A stretch of 64,000 bases of DNA from Pseudomonas sp. HS6 (GTDB lineage Bacteria; Pseudomonadota; Gammaproteobacteria; Pseudomonadales; Pseudomonadaceae): NCBI RefSeq assembly GCF_023375815.1, contig NZ_CP067412.1:5580001-5644000 (forward strand), in the 5' to 3' direction. Made by a program: the position numbers and the translations under genes. The notes beneath the pieces were generated by a model, which was given only the letters and a program-made list of their open reading frames with translations, was not told the origin of the DNA and searched no databases. Each line of letters begins with the position of its first letter. The stretch's first letter is position 1. This document shows positions 1-9,432 of the stretch, one piece after another.

Positions 1-1590
1 AGCAGCAACGGCCAACGGCTTGCTGCCCGGCGCGGCTTTCCACTCAAGCACGGTGCTGCTGTCAGCACCCTTGTCGTGGCCCAGCGCCTGTTCGGCAGCC
101 AGTTCGGCGTCGGTCATGAAGTACTTGTCTGCCACCGGACGTACCAGCAGATTGCACAGGAAACCCAGCACCAGCAGGCCCGCGAGGATGTACAGGGTGA
201 TGTCGTAAGCCGCCGCGCGCTCAACGCCGATGCTCAACTGATATTCACGCAGGTAGTTCACCAGCACCGGACCCAGCACGCCGGCGGCAGCCCAGGCAGT
301 CAGCAGACGACCATGGATCGCGCCGACCATTTGCGTACCGAACAGGTCGGCCAGATAGGCCGGAACGGTCGCAAAACCACCGCCGTACATCGACAGGATG
401 ATGCAGAACGCCGCCACGAACAGCGCAACGTTGCCCAGGTGACCAAGGTTCGGGATCAACGCGTACAGCGCAAAGCCCAGCGCGAAGAACACGAAGTAGG
501 TGTTCTTGCGGCCCAGATAGTCCGAGAAGGACGCCCAGAAGAACCGGCCGCCGATGTTGAACAAGCTCAGCAGACCGGTGAAGCCCGCCGCAATTGCTGC
601 GATCGAGGCCAGTTGCCCGGCGTCCAGTTGACCGAACGGCAGATCGACACCGATCAATTTGCCGCCGAACACTTCCTGCAACAGTGGCGAAGCCATGCCG
701 AGGATGCCGATACCGGCGGACACGTTCAGGCACAGCACCAGCCACACCAGACGGAATTGCGGGGTTTTCCAGGCCACGTTCACGTGAACGTGGCGGTGGG
801 TGATCATCGCGTTCGCGGCTTTCTTCGCCGGGGCGGTCCAGCCCTCAGGCTTCCAGCCGGTTGGCGGCACGCGGTAGGACAATGCGCCACCGATCATGAA
901 CACGAAGTAGATCGCGGCCATCACCAGGAAGCTCTGCCATACGCCGACGCTGGTTGGCGAAGCGAAATGGCCCATCAGCGCTGCGGCCAGTGGTGCACCG
1001 ACCATCGCGCCACCACCGAAGCCCATGATCGCCATGCCGGTCGCCATGCCGCGCTTGTCCGGGAACCACTTGATCAGGGTCGAGACCGGCGAGATATAAC
1101 CCAGGCCCAGACCGATACCGCCAATCACGCCGGAGCCGATCCACATCAGCCAGATCTGATGGGTATAGATACCCAACGCAGAAATCAGCAGACCACCGCA
1201 CCAGCACAGTGCCGATACAACGCCGGCCTTGCGTGGCCCGGCGTGTTCGAGCCAGCCACCCCAGATCGCTGCCGAGCAGCCCAGGAAGATGAAGAACAGG
1301 GTGTAAATCCAGCCGAGCATGGAGATCGGCCAGTCGCATTGCGACGAGAAGACTTGTGCGATGAAGCTCATGTCCGGCGCGCAAGCCACCGGAGCGGTGA
1401 TGCCCAGCGCCTTGGACAGCGGCAACCAGAACACGGAAAAACCGTAGGCCATGCCGATGCACAAGTGGATGGCCAGAGCGGCCGGTGGTACCAGCCAGCG
1501 GTTGAAACCGGGCTTGGCGATGATGCGTTCCTTGGACAGGAACGCAGGCTGGGCGGCGCTGAGGCCGTCCGCCGTAATGCTCGTGCTCAT
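1..1590 (-). CDS. MFS transporter, oxalate/formate antiporter type (3' end beyond window)
   Basis: The frame opens at an ATG (1588-1590) and reads 530 codons to the left edge without a stop, so the extreme C-terminus is missing. About 12 hydrophobic segments follow a cytosolic N-terminus of about 30 residues. The glycine-rich loop GMATGMAIMGFGGGA after a KWFPDKR stretch is typical of the OFA (oxalate:formate antiporter) branch of the major facilitator superfamily, inner-membrane carriers that usually exchange small organic anions. The C-terminal tail (AELAAEQALGHDKGADS) is hydrophilic and presumably cytoplasmic. It is transcribed divergently from asmA across a 353-bp gap. The substrate cannot be read from the sequence; oxalate/formate is only the family name. 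Confidence 0.85.
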   Translation of the reverse strand, partial: MSTSITADGLSAAQPAFLSKERIIAKPGFNRWLVPPAALAIHLCIGMAYGFSVFWLPLSKALGITAPVACAPDMSFIAQVFSSQCDWPISMLGWIYTLFFIFLGCSAAIWGGWLEHAGPRKAGVVSALCWCGGLLISALGIYTHQIWLMWIGSGVIGGIGLGLGYISPVSTLIKWFPDKRGMATGMAIMGFGGGAMVGAPLAAALMGHFASPTSVGVWQSFLVMAAIYFVFMIGGALSYRVPPTGWKPEGWTAPAKKAANAMITHRHVHVNVAWKTPQFRLVWLVLCLNVSAGIGILGMASPLLQEVFGGKLIGVDLPFGQLDAGQLASIAAIAAGFTGLLSLFNIGGRFFWASFSDYLGRKNTYFVFFALGFALYALIPNLGHLGNVALFVAAFCIILSMYGGGFATVPAYLADLFGTQMVGAIHGRLLTAWAAAGVLGPVLVNYLREYQLSIGVERAAAYDITLYILAGLLVLGFLCNLLVRPVADKYFMTDAELAAEQALGHDKGADSSTVLEWKAAPGSKPLAVAA

Positions 1591-1943
1591 TGTGTATCCC
1601 CCAATTATTAGTATGGTTCGCCAGCCACTGCTCACCCCCGGCCTTTATGCACGCAGGCATGACCGTGTTGGTGGGTGAAGCTCCTTGAGGCGCGACCAAA
1701 AGTCGCAGAAGGGCGGACGAACGGGCGAAGGTTACCATCTGCACGTGACAGAAAAACCAAACTGATATCACCTTTTTTGAGTCATCTGATCTCCTGCGAC
1801 TGGGGAACCCTCGTACCGACCGTTGTCGAAGCGCTACACGTGGCGGATCGACAGGTTCCTCAGGACGCCGCACCAGCGCGGGGTTATGCAGCGCTATACT
1901 CCCCGGCTAAATTACGAATTCGACTAACTACAAGGACTCGCCC
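1591..1943. other. Divergent intergenic region between MFS transporter and asmA
   Basis: A 353-bp non-coding stretch that must hold both divergent promoters. The only site seen with confidence is the asmA ribosome-binding site (AAGGAC, 1932-1937). Short open frames here are not supported by codon use. Confidence 0.5.
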
Positions 1944-4175
1944 ATGAAAGCGTTCGGCAAAATCCTGGGTCTGGTACTTCTCGGGCTGTTGCTGATCATT
2001 GTGGCGGCGGGCTTCGCCCTGACCCACCTCTTCGATCCCAACGACTACAAAGACGAGATCCGCCAGATAGCCCGCGACAAGGCCCACATCGAGCTGACGC
2101 TCAATGGCGATATCGGCTGGAGCCTGTTCCCGTGGCTCGGCCTGGAACTGCACGAGGCCAGCGTCGCCACCCTGATCAAGCCTGACGAACCGTATGCCGA
2201 TCTGCAGATGCTCGGTCTGTCCGTACGCGTGCTGCCGCTTCTGCGCCGCGAAGTGCAGATGAGCGATGTGCGTGTCGAAGGCCTGAACCTGCGCCTGAAC
2301 CGTGACAAGAACGGTCACGGCAATTGGGAAGACATCGGCAAACTGCCTGCCCCAGCGCCTGCGCCGGGCAGCACCCCGCCGGTGGCCACTGGCGAGCCGG
2401 TCGCCGAAACGCCTGCGCAGCCGGAAAAACCGCCGCAGCCGATCCGCCTCGACATCGACAGCCTGACCGTCAACAACGCCCGCGTTGAATACAACGACGA
2501 GCAGACCGGCAAGCAGTTCAGCGCCGAAAGCATCCAGCTGAGCACCGGCGCGGTACACGACTCGACCAACATTCCACTGAAAGCCACGGCGTTCCTCAGT
2601 ACCAATCAGCCCGTGCTGCGGGTACGCACCGAGCTCAATGGCGAACTGCGTATCGAGCGTGCCCTGCAACGCTACAAGTTCGAGGACATGAAGTTGTCCG
2701 GCGAACTGACCGGTGATCCACTGCAAGGCAAAGCCATGACGTTTTCCGCCCAAGGCCAGATCCTGCTGGACAAGGCTGCGAACGTCGCCGAATGGACCGG
2801 GATCAAGATCTCCGCCAACCAGTTGCGCGCGCTGGGTGAACTGAAGGCCAACGATCTGGACAAGACCCCGCAGATCACCGGCGGAATTTCTATCGCTCAG
2901 TTCGATCTGGCGAAATTCGTCGACAGCATCGGCCAGACCCTGCCAGCCATGGCCGAAGGCAGCCTGAGCAAGGTCGAGCTGGTCAGCCGTGTCTCTGCCA
3001 CACCGACCAGCGTGGCGCTGGACAACATCAATCTGAAACTCGACGACAGCAGCTTCAGCGGCCGCATCGCCGTCGAAGACTTCGCCAAACAGTCACTGCG
3101 GGCGATCCTCAAGGCCGACACGTTCAATGTCGACCGCTACCTGCCGCCGAAATCGGAAAAAGCCGCCAGCGCCACCCAGGCGCGTCAGACCGAAGTCGCC
3201 AGCACCGAAGCCGATGCCATGGCCGGCGCCGGCAGCACCCCGCTGCCGGACAAGCCGAGCAAAAGCGCCTGGAGCACCGAGCGACTGCTCCCGGTGGAGC
3301 GCCTGAGCAAACTGGACGTGAACGCCGACCTGACCTTCGGCCAGTTGACCCTCGACAAGTTGCCGATCCAGAACGCCGCACTGAAAGCCACCGGCCAAGG
3401 CGGCCTGTTGACCCTGGAGAACCTGCGCGGCGAGCTGTACAACGGCGACTTCGAAGCCAAGGGCACTCTCGACGTACGCCAGACGGCGCCGGTGCTGAAC
3501 CTGCAAACCCGGATCAACCGCGTGCCGGTGGAAAAAATCCTCGAAAGCCAGGGCAAGAACCCGCCGGTCAAAGGCCTCGTGAACCTCACCAGCACTGTCA
3601 CCGGTAGCGGCAACAGCCAACAGGCGCTGATCGATACCCTCAACGGCAACGCCAGTTTCGTGATCAATAACGGTGTGCTGCTCAACGCCAACCTTGAGCA
3701 GCAACTGTGCAAAGGCATCGCCACCCTCAACCGCAAATCCCTGAGCGGCGAACCGCGGGGCAAGGACACACCGTTCCAGGAGCTCAAGGGCAATCTGACC
3801 TTCCGCAACGGCGTCGCCAGCAACCCGGACCTGAAAGTTCGCATCCCGGGCATGACCGTCAACGGTGACGGCGACATCGACCTCAAGGTGCTCGGCATGG
3901 ACTATCGCGTCGGCATCATCGTCGAAGGCGACACCAGCGCCATGCCGGACCCGGCCTGCCAGGTCGGCGACAAGTTCGTTGGCATTGAGTGGCCGCTGCG
4001 CTGCCGTGGCCCGCTTGAACTGGGCGCCAAGGCGTGCCGCGTGGACAACGAACGCCTCGGCCAGGTCGCGACCAAAATGGCCGGCGACAAACTCAGCGAA
4101 AAAATCGACGAAAAACTGGGCGACAAAGTCAGCCCTGAACTGAAAAACGCATTGAAGGGGCTGTTCAAGCGATGA
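1944..4175 (+). CDS. asmA: AsmA family protein
   Basis: The protein has 743 residues with one N-terminal membrane anchor (about residues 6-28) and a large periplasmic part. The opening after the anchor (LFDPNDYKDEIRQIARDKA) is the AsmA N-terminal signature, and the C-terminal third carries the AsmA_2-type repeats. A Pro/Ala-rich linker lies near residues 135-170 and a second low-complexity linker near 415-440, which makes it longer than the E. coli protein. AsmA-like proteins are inner-membrane-anchored and linked to outer-membrane lipid or protein homeostasis. The ATG is preceded by AAGGAC. The stop overlaps the mutY start (ATGA, 4172-4175), so it is the first gene of an asmA-mutY-yggX operon. 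Confidence 0.93.
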   Translation: MKAFGKILGLVLLGLLLIIVAAGFALTHLFDPNDYKDEIRQIARDKAHIELTLNGDIGWSLFPWLGLELHEASVATLIKPDEPYADLQMLGLSVRVLPLLRREVQMSDVRVEGLNLRLNRDKNGHGNWEDIGKLPAPAPAPGSTPPVATGEPVAETPAQPEKPPQPIRLDIDSLTVNNARVEYNDEQTGKQFSAESIQLSTGAVHDSTNIPLKATAFLSTNQPVLRVRTELNGELRIERALQRYKFEDMKLSGELTGDPLQGKAMTFSAQGQILLDKAANVAEWTGIKISANQLRALGELKANDLDKTPQITGGISIAQFDLAKFVDSIGQTLPAMAEGSLSKVELVSRVSATPTSVALDNINLKLDDSSFSGRIAVEDFAKQSLRAILKADTFNVDRYLPPKSEKAASATQARQTEVASTEADAMAGAGSTPLPDKPSKSAWSTERLLPVERLSKLDVNADLTFGQLTLDKLPIQNAALKATGQGGLLTLENLRGELYNGDFEAKGTLDVRQTAPVLNLQTRINRVPVEKILESQGKNPPVKGLVNLTSTVTGSGNSQQALIDTLNGNASFVINNGVLLNANLEQQLCKGIATLNRKSLSGEPRGKDTPFQELKGNLTFRNGVASNPDLKVRIPGMTVNGDGDIDLKVLGMDYRVGIIVEGDTSAMPDPACQVGDKFVGIEWPLRCRGPLELGAKACRVDNERLGQVATKMAGDKLSEKIDEKLGDKVSPELKNALKGLFKR

Positions 4176-5239
4176 GAGCGGAGCAGTTTTCCACGGCGGT
4201 GCTGGAATGGTTCGACCGCCACGGCCGCCATGATTTGCCTTGGCAACAAAACATCAATCCGTATCGGGTTTGGGTGTCCGAGATCATGTTGCAGCAGACT
4301 CAGGTCAGCACCGTGCTCAATTACTTCGACCGCTTCATGGCCGCGCTGCCGACGGTCGAAGCCCTGGCCGAAGCGCCGGAGGACGAAGTGCTGCACCTGT
4401 GGACGGGCCTGGGTTACTACACTCGCGCGCGCAACTTGCAGAAGACCGCGAAGATCGTCGTCAGCCAGTACGGCGGCGAGTTTCCCCGTGACGTCGAGAA
4501 GCTCACGGATTTGCCGGGCATCGGCCTGTCCACCGCTGGCGCGATTGCCAGCATCAGCATGGGCCTGCGCGCGCCGATCCTCGACGGCAACGTTAAACGG
4601 GTGCTGGCGCGTTTTACCGCACAGGAGGGCTACCCCGGCGAGCCGAAGGTGGCCAAACAGCTGTGGGCTAACGCAGAACGCTTCACACCGCAGGATCGAG
4701 TCAACGCCTACACCCAGGCGATGATGGATCTGGGCGCAACGCTCTGCACCCGCAGCAAGCCGAGCTGCCTGCTGTGTCCGCTGGAAAAGGGCTGCGAAGC
4801 GCACATGCTTGGCCTGGAGACGCGCTACCCGATTCCCAAGCCGCGTAAAGCCATCCCGCAGAAACGCACGCTGATGCCGCTGCTGGCCAACGAGGAGGGC
4901 GCGATTCTGCTTTATCGCCGCCCGTCCAGCGGATTGTGGGGCGGTTTGTGGAGCCTGCCGGAACTCGACGACCTCGACGACCTGCAACACCTCGCCGCGC
5001 AGCACTCGCTGAAAATGGGCGAGCAGCAGGTGTTGCCGACCCTCGTCCACACCTTCAGCCACTTCCAGCTGTCCATCGAACCCTGGCTGGTTCAGGTACA
5101 GGAGGCTGGCGGTCACGTGGCCGAGGCCGACTGGCTCTGGTATAACCTCGCCACCCCGCCGCGCCTGGGCCTCGCCGCCCCGGTCAAGACCTTGCTCGAA
5201 CGCGCGGCCGCCGTCTTGAATGCAGGAGAGTCGACATGA
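4172..5239 (+). CDS. mutY: A/G-specific adenine DNA glycosylase MutY
   Basis: MutY removes adenine mispaired with 8-oxoguanine in base-excision repair. The 355-residue protein has every expected element: catalytic Glu37 in VSEIMLQQT, the helix-hairpin-helix [12 protein letters not shown] (114-125), catalytic Asp138 in ILDGNVKR, and the 4Fe-4S cluster loop C-x6-C-x2-C-x5-C ([17 protein letters not shown]). A C-terminal NUDIX-like 8-oxoG recognition domain begins near residue 230. The start overlaps the asmA stop and the stop overlaps the yggX start (ATGA at both junctions), which implies translational coupling across the operon. Confidence 0.98.
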   Translation: MRAEQFSTAVLEWFDRHGRHDLPWQQNINPYRVWVSEIMLQQTQVSTVLNYFDRFMAALPTVEALAEAPEDEVLHLWTGLGYYTRARNLQKTAKIVVSQYGGEFPRDVEKLTDLPGIGLSTAGAIASISMGLRAPILDGNVKRVLARFTAQEGYPGEPKVAKQLWANAERFTPQDRVNAYTQAMMDLGATLCTRSKPSCLLCPLEKGCEAHMLGLETRYPIPKPRKAIPQKRTLMPLLANEEGAILLYRRPSSGLWGGLWSLPELDDLDDLQHLAAQHSLKMGEQQVLPTLVHTFSHFQLSIEPWLVQVQEAGGHVAEADWLWYNLATPPRLGLAAPVKTLLERAAAVLNAGEST

Positions 5240-5508
5240 CCCGCACCGTAATGTGCCGCAAGTACAAAGAACAACTCGAAGGTCTGGAGCGCCCACCGTA
5301 CCCGGGCGCCAAGGGCCAGGACATCTTCGAACACGTCTCGGCGAAGGCCTGGGCCGACTGGCAGAAACACCAGACCCTGCTGATCAACGAAAAACGCCTG
5401 AACATGATGAACGCCGAAGACCGCAAATTTCTTCAGGGTGAAATGGACAAGTACTTCTCCGGCGAGGAATACGCCCAGGCGGAAGGCTACGTGCCGCCAG
5501 CGGAATAA
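5236..5508 (+). CDS. yggX: Oxidative damage protection / Fe(II)-trafficking protein YggX
   Basis: A 90-residue protein with the complete YggX signature: [19 protein letters not shown] at the N-terminus with the conserved Cys7, then an all-helical body ([19 protein letters not shown]) and the YFSGEEY motif near the end. YggX is a small cytoplasmic protein linked to protecting Fe-S enzymes and to iron trafficking. Its position directly after mutY, itself an Fe-S enzyme, with an ATGA overlap is the usual proteobacterial arrangement. A short hairpin terminator follows the stop. Confidence 0.97.
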   Translation: MTRTVMCRKYKEQLEGLERPPYPGAKGQDIFEHVSAKAWADWQKHQTLLINEKRLNMMNAEDRKFLQGEMDKYFSGEEYAQAEGYVPPAE

Positions 5509-5509
5509 C

Positions 5510-5527
5510 CCCCGAAAAACGGGGGTC
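5510..5527 (+). terminator. Hairpin terminator after yggX
   Basis: CCCCCG-aaaaa-CGGGGG stem directly after the stop codon. There is no long T-run, so its efficiency is uncertain. Confidence 0.5.
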
Positions 5528-5572
5528 GGATCGTAAGCGACGGAATTAATTTAAGAAATTTTAAAAAAGTGT

Positions 5573-5601
5573 TTGACGTAAATCCGAAAAACCCTTTTAA
5601 T
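5573..5601 (+). promoter_or_regulatory. Sigma70 promoter of tRNA-Phe
   Basis: TTGACG (5573-5578) and TTTAAT (5596-5601) are separated by 17 bp, and the tRNA begins 11 nt after the -10 box. Confidence 0.65.
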
Positions 5602-5611
5602 GCGCCCCGTT

Positions 5612-5687
5612 GCCCAGATAGCTCAGTCGGTAGAGCAGGGGATTGAAAATCCCCGTGTCGGCGGTTCGATTCCGTCTCTGGGCACCA
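5612..5687 (+). tRNA. tRNA-Phe (GAA)
   Basis: A 76-nt cloverleaf with acceptor stem GCCCAGA/TCTGGGC, D-loop AGCTCAGTCGGTAGAGC, anticodon stem GGGGA/TCCCC around the loop holding GAA, T-loop GGTTCGATTCC and an encoded CCA end. It sits between its own promoter and a strong terminator, independent of the yggX operon. Confidence 0.97.
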
Positions 5688-5694
5688 AATACCG

Positions 5695-5727
5695 AAAACC
5701 CTGAATCGCAAGATTCAGGGTTTTTTT
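5695..5727 (+). terminator. Rho-independent terminator after tRNA-Phe
   Basis: 13-bp perfect stem (AAAACCCTGAATC/GATTCAGGGTTTT) with a GCAA loop, continuing into seven T's. Confidence 0.9.
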
Positions 5728-5823
5728 ATGCCTGCGATTTGATGGCGACCGGATTGCGCCCTTCTTGCAGGCCGGAATTCGCGGTACTTTTCCCAACCCT
5801 TACGGAAGAGGGTCATCCCCGCG

Positions 5824-6135
5824 ATGAACCAGAAAAGAACACGCGTCCCCCTGCCCCACCCGACTCCCTGTCGCCAGAGCCGCACTTCGTTCTGGCTGAC
5901 GCTTCTGGTCGGGCTGTTGATAACGTTCGCCATTGGCGCGTCGATTTACATGATCATCGACAGCCTGATCAGTGGCTCGATCACCACAACCAATCGCGGC
6001 CCGCGCACAACCTACCTTCGGGATCTCCAACCACGCAGGTACTGGTTCGAAGTCGTGTGGCAAAGCCTCCCTCCTCTATTACTGGTGAGCGTTGCGCTGT
6101 TCGGACTACGAATCCACCGGAAGTTACGCAAGTAA
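5824..6135 (+). CDS. Small two-TM membrane protein of unknown function
   Basis: A 103-residue frame with two clear hydrophobic helices (about residues 22-46, FWLTLLVGLLITFAIGAS onward, and about 76-97, LPPLLLVSVALFGL) and basic ends (MNQKRTR, RIHRKLRK). That predicts both termini in the cytoplasm with a short polar periplasmic loop. No catalytic motif is visible and the family is not recognised. It converges with the gene at 6179. Codon use matches its neighbours, so it is probably real but of unknown role. Confidence 0.6.
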   Translation: MNQKRTRVPLPHPTPCRQSRTSFWLTLLVGLLITFAIGASIYMIIDSLISGSITTTNRGPRTTYLRDLQPRRYWFEVVWQSLPPLLLVSVALFGLRIHRKLRK

Positions 6136-6178
6136 TCGAAACGAACGGGATTCAGCCCGAACCCCGTCCCGGTCGTCG

Positions 6179-6628
6179 TTATTGATGCCAATCCCAATGG
6201 AACACCAGATTACTTGCCCCGCCGCTGCCAACATTGGCAACGTCCCGTCGCACCTCACCATTGCGCGTGGCAACCACGGTGTATTTGCCCGGCGGCAGTT
6301 GCGCATAGACCAGCGGCCCGATCTGACTCAAGTTCAGCACCGGTTGTCCTGCGGCTTTCTGGATCACCAGATCGACATCCGAGGTGTACAGGTTTTGTGC
6401 GCCGACAGAGAAGGTCATGTGCAGGTTGTAGCCAGCGGCGTGCTGAATAGTCCGTGACTCGTCCAGGCCAATCCCTCCGGACAGGTAATTGATACCGTTT
6501 TGCTGTTGTTGCTGGACTTGCACACCGTCACTGTCGATCGGCTCGACACTATTGGCCTGAGCCATGAGCGGGAACATCAGAACAGCCACTGCAGCAACCG
6601 GCAGCATGAATGAAATGACGCGTTTCAT
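6179..6628 (-). CDS. Secreted protein with carboxypeptidase-regulatory-like beta fold
   Basis: A 149-residue protein starting with a signal peptide (MKRVISFMLPVAAVAVLMFPLMAQA, cleavage after about residue 25). Its C-terminal half (QLPPGKYTVVATRNGEVRRDV) reads like the carboxypeptidase regulatory / CarboxypepD_reg beta-sandwich seen in many Pseudomonas periplasmic proteins. A run of five Gln follows the mature N-terminus. It is likely periplasmic. No enzymatic residues are seen and the biological role is unknown. It converges with the small membrane protein at 5824. Confidence 0.75.
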   Translation of the reverse strand: MKRVISFMLPVAAVAVLMFPLMAQANSVEPIDSDGVQVQQQQQNGINYLSGGIGLDESRTIQHAAGYNLHMTFSVGAQNLYTSDVDLVIQKAAGQPVLNLSQIGPLVYAQLPPGKYTVVATRNGEVRRDVANVGSGGASNLVFHWDWHQ

Positions 6629-6889
6629 GATGAGTACTCCCGGGTTCTCGCAGAACCCAATCGTTACTCTTGTTTAGATTTTGCAGCGCGGGACGGGTTT
6701 TAGACTGATTGGAACTTGGCGCGGGTACGAAAAGGACTACGCGCTGTATTCCCCAATCGCTATCTTCGTCGGTCGTATCTTTCAAAACCCGTCCCCCCTT
6801 CCTTCGGTTGAGCCAGACACGGCCGGCATCGCCAGCCCGTGAGTTATTGGCATGCTCTTGCTACTGTTTCTCCTGAACTGGAAGACCTG

Positions 6890-7948
6890 ATGAGCCAACT
6901 TGAACCTGCTGATTCGCAAGATCCAAAACTCGATTCGCTGCTCGGCGATCTGGGTGACCTGATACGCCAGGCGCGGCAGAAAGTGCTGCGAACGGTTGAC
7001 ACGATACAAGTCCAGACCTGCTGGCAGATCGGGCGGCATATTGTCGAGTTTGAACAGCAGGGTGCCCGACGAGCCGGGTATGGAAAACAGCTTCTGGCTA
7101 CGTTGGCCAAGGAGCTGACTGCGGACTTTGGTAAAGGCTTTGACTCTTCTAACCTTCGCTACATGCGCTTGTTTTATCAGGCATTTCCAATTCGTGACGC
7201 ACTGCGTCACGAATTGAGCTGGACCCACTATCGCAAGCTATTGGGGATAGAAAGCGAATCAGCCCGGCAGTGGTACATGAACGAAGCCGCCACGCAAAAC
7301 TGGTCAAGCCGCGCCCTGGATCGCCAGATCAACACGCTCTACTACGAACGCCTGCTGATGAGCCGAGACAGAACCGACCTCTATGCAGAGGCAGCCACCA
7401 ACATTGCGGCGATGAAAAGCAATCCCCGGGAATTCATCCGTGACCCCGTCCTTCTGGAGTTTCTCGGCCTGCCATCACCGGGCAAACTTCAGGAATCCGA
7501 ACTGGAACAGGCCTTGATCGATCAGCTCCAGGGATTTCTCCTCGAACTGGGCAAGGGCTTCGCTTTTGTGGGCCGCCAGCAACGCATCAGCGCTGGAGAC
7601 GATGATTTTTACATCGATCTGGTGTTCTACAACTACCTGCTCAAATGCTTCGTCATCCTGGATCTGAAGCGCGGCAAACTCAGCGCTCGGGACGTAGGCC
7701 AGATGGACATGTACATCCGCATGTACGACGACCTCAAACGCAGCGAGGGCGACGGGCCGACGGTGGGGATCATTCTCTGCGCACAACAAAACGAATCGGT
7801 TGCGCGCTACACAATCCTCAAGGGCAATGAACAACTGTTCGCCAGCAGCTACAAACTGGTGCTGCCGAGCGAAGAGGAGCTACGAGCGGAGTTGAACCGG
7901 GAACACACGCTGCTGGAAGAACGCTTGAGTGATCAGCCGGACGATTAA
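6890..7948 (+). CDS. YhcG family (DUF1016) PD-(D/E)XK nuclease-fold protein
   Basis: The start at 6890 (MSQLEPADSQ) has GGAAG six bases upstream; an in-frame GTG at 6839 would add 17 residues but lacks a good site. The N-terminal DUF1016_N helical domain contains YGKQLLATLAKELTADFGKGF and ELSWTHYRKLLGIE. The C-terminal DUF1016 nuclease-fold domain contains the D-x(n)-(D/E)-x-K core FYIDLVFYNYLLKCFVILDLK, with Asp in YIDLVF and Asp/Lys in ILDLKRG. Members are predicted DNA nucleases of the restriction-endonuclease fold, and a defence or repair role has been suggested but not settled. It stands alone in the core genome here. A perfect 27-nt palindrome lies within the gene at 7189-7215. Confidence 0.88.
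   Translation: MSQLEPADSQDPKLDSLLGDLGDLIRQARQKVLRTVDTIQVQTCWQIGRHIVEFEQQGARRAGYGKQLLATLAKELTADFGKGFDSSNLRYMRLFYQAFPIRDALRHELSWTHYRKLLGIESESARQWYMNEAATQNWSSRALDRQINTLYYERLLMSRDRTDLYAEAATNIAAMKSNPREFIRDPVLLEFLGLPSPGKLQESELEQALIDQLQGFLLELGKGFAFVGRQQRISAGDDDFYIDLVFYNYLLKCFVILDLKRGKLSARDVGQMDMYIRMYDDLKRSEGDGPTVGIILCAQQNESVARYTILKGNEQLFASSYKLVLPSEEELRAELNREHTLLEERLSDQPDD
7189..7215. repeat. Perfect 27-nt palindrome inside the YhcG-like gene
   Basis: Arms AATTCGTGACGCA and TGCGTCACGAATT with a single C at the centre. It encodes the conserved region around IRDALRHELSW. Confidence 0.8.
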
Positions 7949-8020
7949 CCGGCGACGGATTGTTCAGCGAGCCGCCTGAGACTATCGTTGGCAGCTACTC
8001 CTCCGCGAAGGTCGAGAGCC

Positions 8021-8992
8021 ATGGGTTTTCAAGAGACGCACGCACTGCAAGAGGCTCGAAACAGAACCGCGCTCGCAAGCGATGTTCAGGACGTGCCCTT
8101 TCAGGAACCTGTCGCCGATGGCTATGCCCTTGGCGGTTTCACCTGGCGTCACGCTTCGCCGGACCCACAGCGCCCGGTGGTGATCATCAACGCCGCCACA
8201 TCCGTGCGCTGCCGCCACTACTCGCGCTTCGCGGCGTACCTGTTCGCCAACGGCTTGGATGTGATCATTTACGACTACCGGGGCATTGGCGAGTCGCGGC
8301 CGAAGTCGATGAGGCATTTACAGGCTTCGTGGACGGATTGGGGTGCGCTGGATTTCGAGGCGATGCTCAAGCGCGCACAGCGGGAGTTTCCCGGTCAGCC
8401 GATCGATGTGGTCGGGCACAGCTTTGGCGGCTGCGCAGCAGGCCTGGGGGCGTCCGGAAAGATAATCCGACGACTGGTGACGGTCGGCGCGCAATTCGCT
8501 TACTGGCGCGATTACGCGCCCGAGCATCGCTGGCGGATGTTCGGCAAATGGCATCTGCTGATGCCGCTGGTCACGCTGCTCTGTGGATATTTCCCCGGCA
8601 AGCGACTCGGTTGGCTGGAGGATACGCCCGCCGGTGTAGTGCGCGACTGGAGCACGCCTGCTGCACGTTATGAGCGGCGTCCGAGCGGCAGAACGATGGC
8701 GGACCTGCCCTTCTCCAACATCCGTGCAAAGACCTTGGCAATCAGTATCAGCGACGATCCCTACGGTACGATTCCCGCCATCGAACGACTGCTCGATTAC
8801 TTCCAGAACGCCCAAAAAACCCACCTGCGCATCGAGCCGCAGGACATCGGTGAACAACACGTCGGACATTTCGCCTTTTTTCGCAGCGCATACCAAGCCA
8901 CACTATGGCCCATCGCTCTGACCTGGCTGCAAACCGGCGAACTGGCCCCCGATACACCGGGGCGGCAAGTACCGCGCAGCCAAGCCCTTTAA
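8021..8992 (+). CDS. Alpha/beta hydrolase
   Basis: A 323-residue protein. The start at 8021 (MGFQETHAL) is preferred over the TTG at 7988 because AAGGTCGAG lies just upstream. The nucleophile elbow GHSFGG follows the strand PIDVV, an oxyanion-type loop sits near VVIINAATSVRCRHYSRFA, and DYRGIGES is the usual second signature. The C-terminal HVGHFAFF supplies the likely catalytic His and SISDDPYG an Asp. The pattern matches a Pseudomonas family of uncharacterised soluble hydrolases. The substrate is unknown. It lies 20 bp upstream of the two small paralogues at 9013 and 9433 and may share their transcript. Confidence 0.82.
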   Translation: MGFQETHALQEARNRTALASDVQDVPFQEPVADGYALGGFTWRHASPDPQRPVVIINAATSVRCRHYSRFAAYLFANGLDVIIYDYRGIGESRPKSMRHLQASWTDWGALDFEAMLKRAQREFPGQPIDVVGHSFGGCAAGLGASGKIIRRLVTVGAQFAYWRDYAPEHRWRMFGKWHLLMPLVTLLCGYFPGKRLGWLEDTPAGVVRDWSTPAARYERRPSGRTMADLPFSNIRAKTLAISISDDPYGTIPAIERLLDYFQNAQKTHLRIEPQDIGEQHVGHFAFFRSAYQATLWPIALTWLQTGELAPDTPGRQVPRSQAL

Positions 8993-9012
8993 CGCACCAC
9001 GGAACACACACC

Positions 9013-9426
9013 ATGGCTTCTGCCAACAAGCAGCAAAAACGCGCCGCCCGGGCCAAGACCAAGGCCAAGCAGAACCGCACCAAGCGTGCAGAGGCTCCGG
9101 TCGAGCTGGACCCGAACGACGACCGCATCGATTTCGAATCGGTGGACCTGACCGAGCTGTTCAAGAAAATGATCGACGCCGAGAAGATCAGCCAGCAGGC
9201 CATGTGCACCGCGTTCCTCGAAGACCCGCTGCTGGAGCTGGTGTACGAACAGGAAGGTGAAGAAGGCGCGATGGACTTCATCCTCGCCGCGCTGATCGAG
9301 TACCGCCAGTGGTCCACCGAGACCGACGAGGCCGGTGCCCTGGCGTGGATTGAATCGCCTGCCTTCCAGAAAGACTATGTGGCCGCGTCCGACGCAATCG
9401 CCGCACAAACCCAACAGAAAAACTGA
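9013..9426 (+). CDS. Hypothetical protein, first of a tandem paralogous pair
   Basis: 137 residues; the ATG at 9013 gives the N-terminus MASANKQQKRAARAKTKAKQ, which is nearly the same as that of the next gene. A very basic Lys/Arg/Ala N-terminal tail of about 28 residues is followed by an acidic helical body (LDPNDDRIDFESVDLTELFKKM, then IEYRQWSTETDEAGALAWIESP). No known catalytic motif is present. The charge segregation suggests nucleic-acid or protein binding, but that is inference. The next gene follows after a 6-bp gap. Confidence 0.75.
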   Translation: MASANKQQKRAARAKTKAKQNRTKRAEAPVELDPNDDRIDFESVDLTELFKKMIDAEKISQQAMCTAFLEDPLLELVYEQEGEEGAMDFILAALIEYRQWSTETDEAGALAWIESPAFQKDYVAASDAIAAQTQQKN

Positions 9427-9432
9427 GTTCCC

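Noticed and set aside
76..1611. Open plus-strand frame of 511 codons at the left edge
   Set aside because: Antisense to the MFS transporter, His/Gln/Arg-rich without a fold. The real gene is on the minus strand and is open to the edge.
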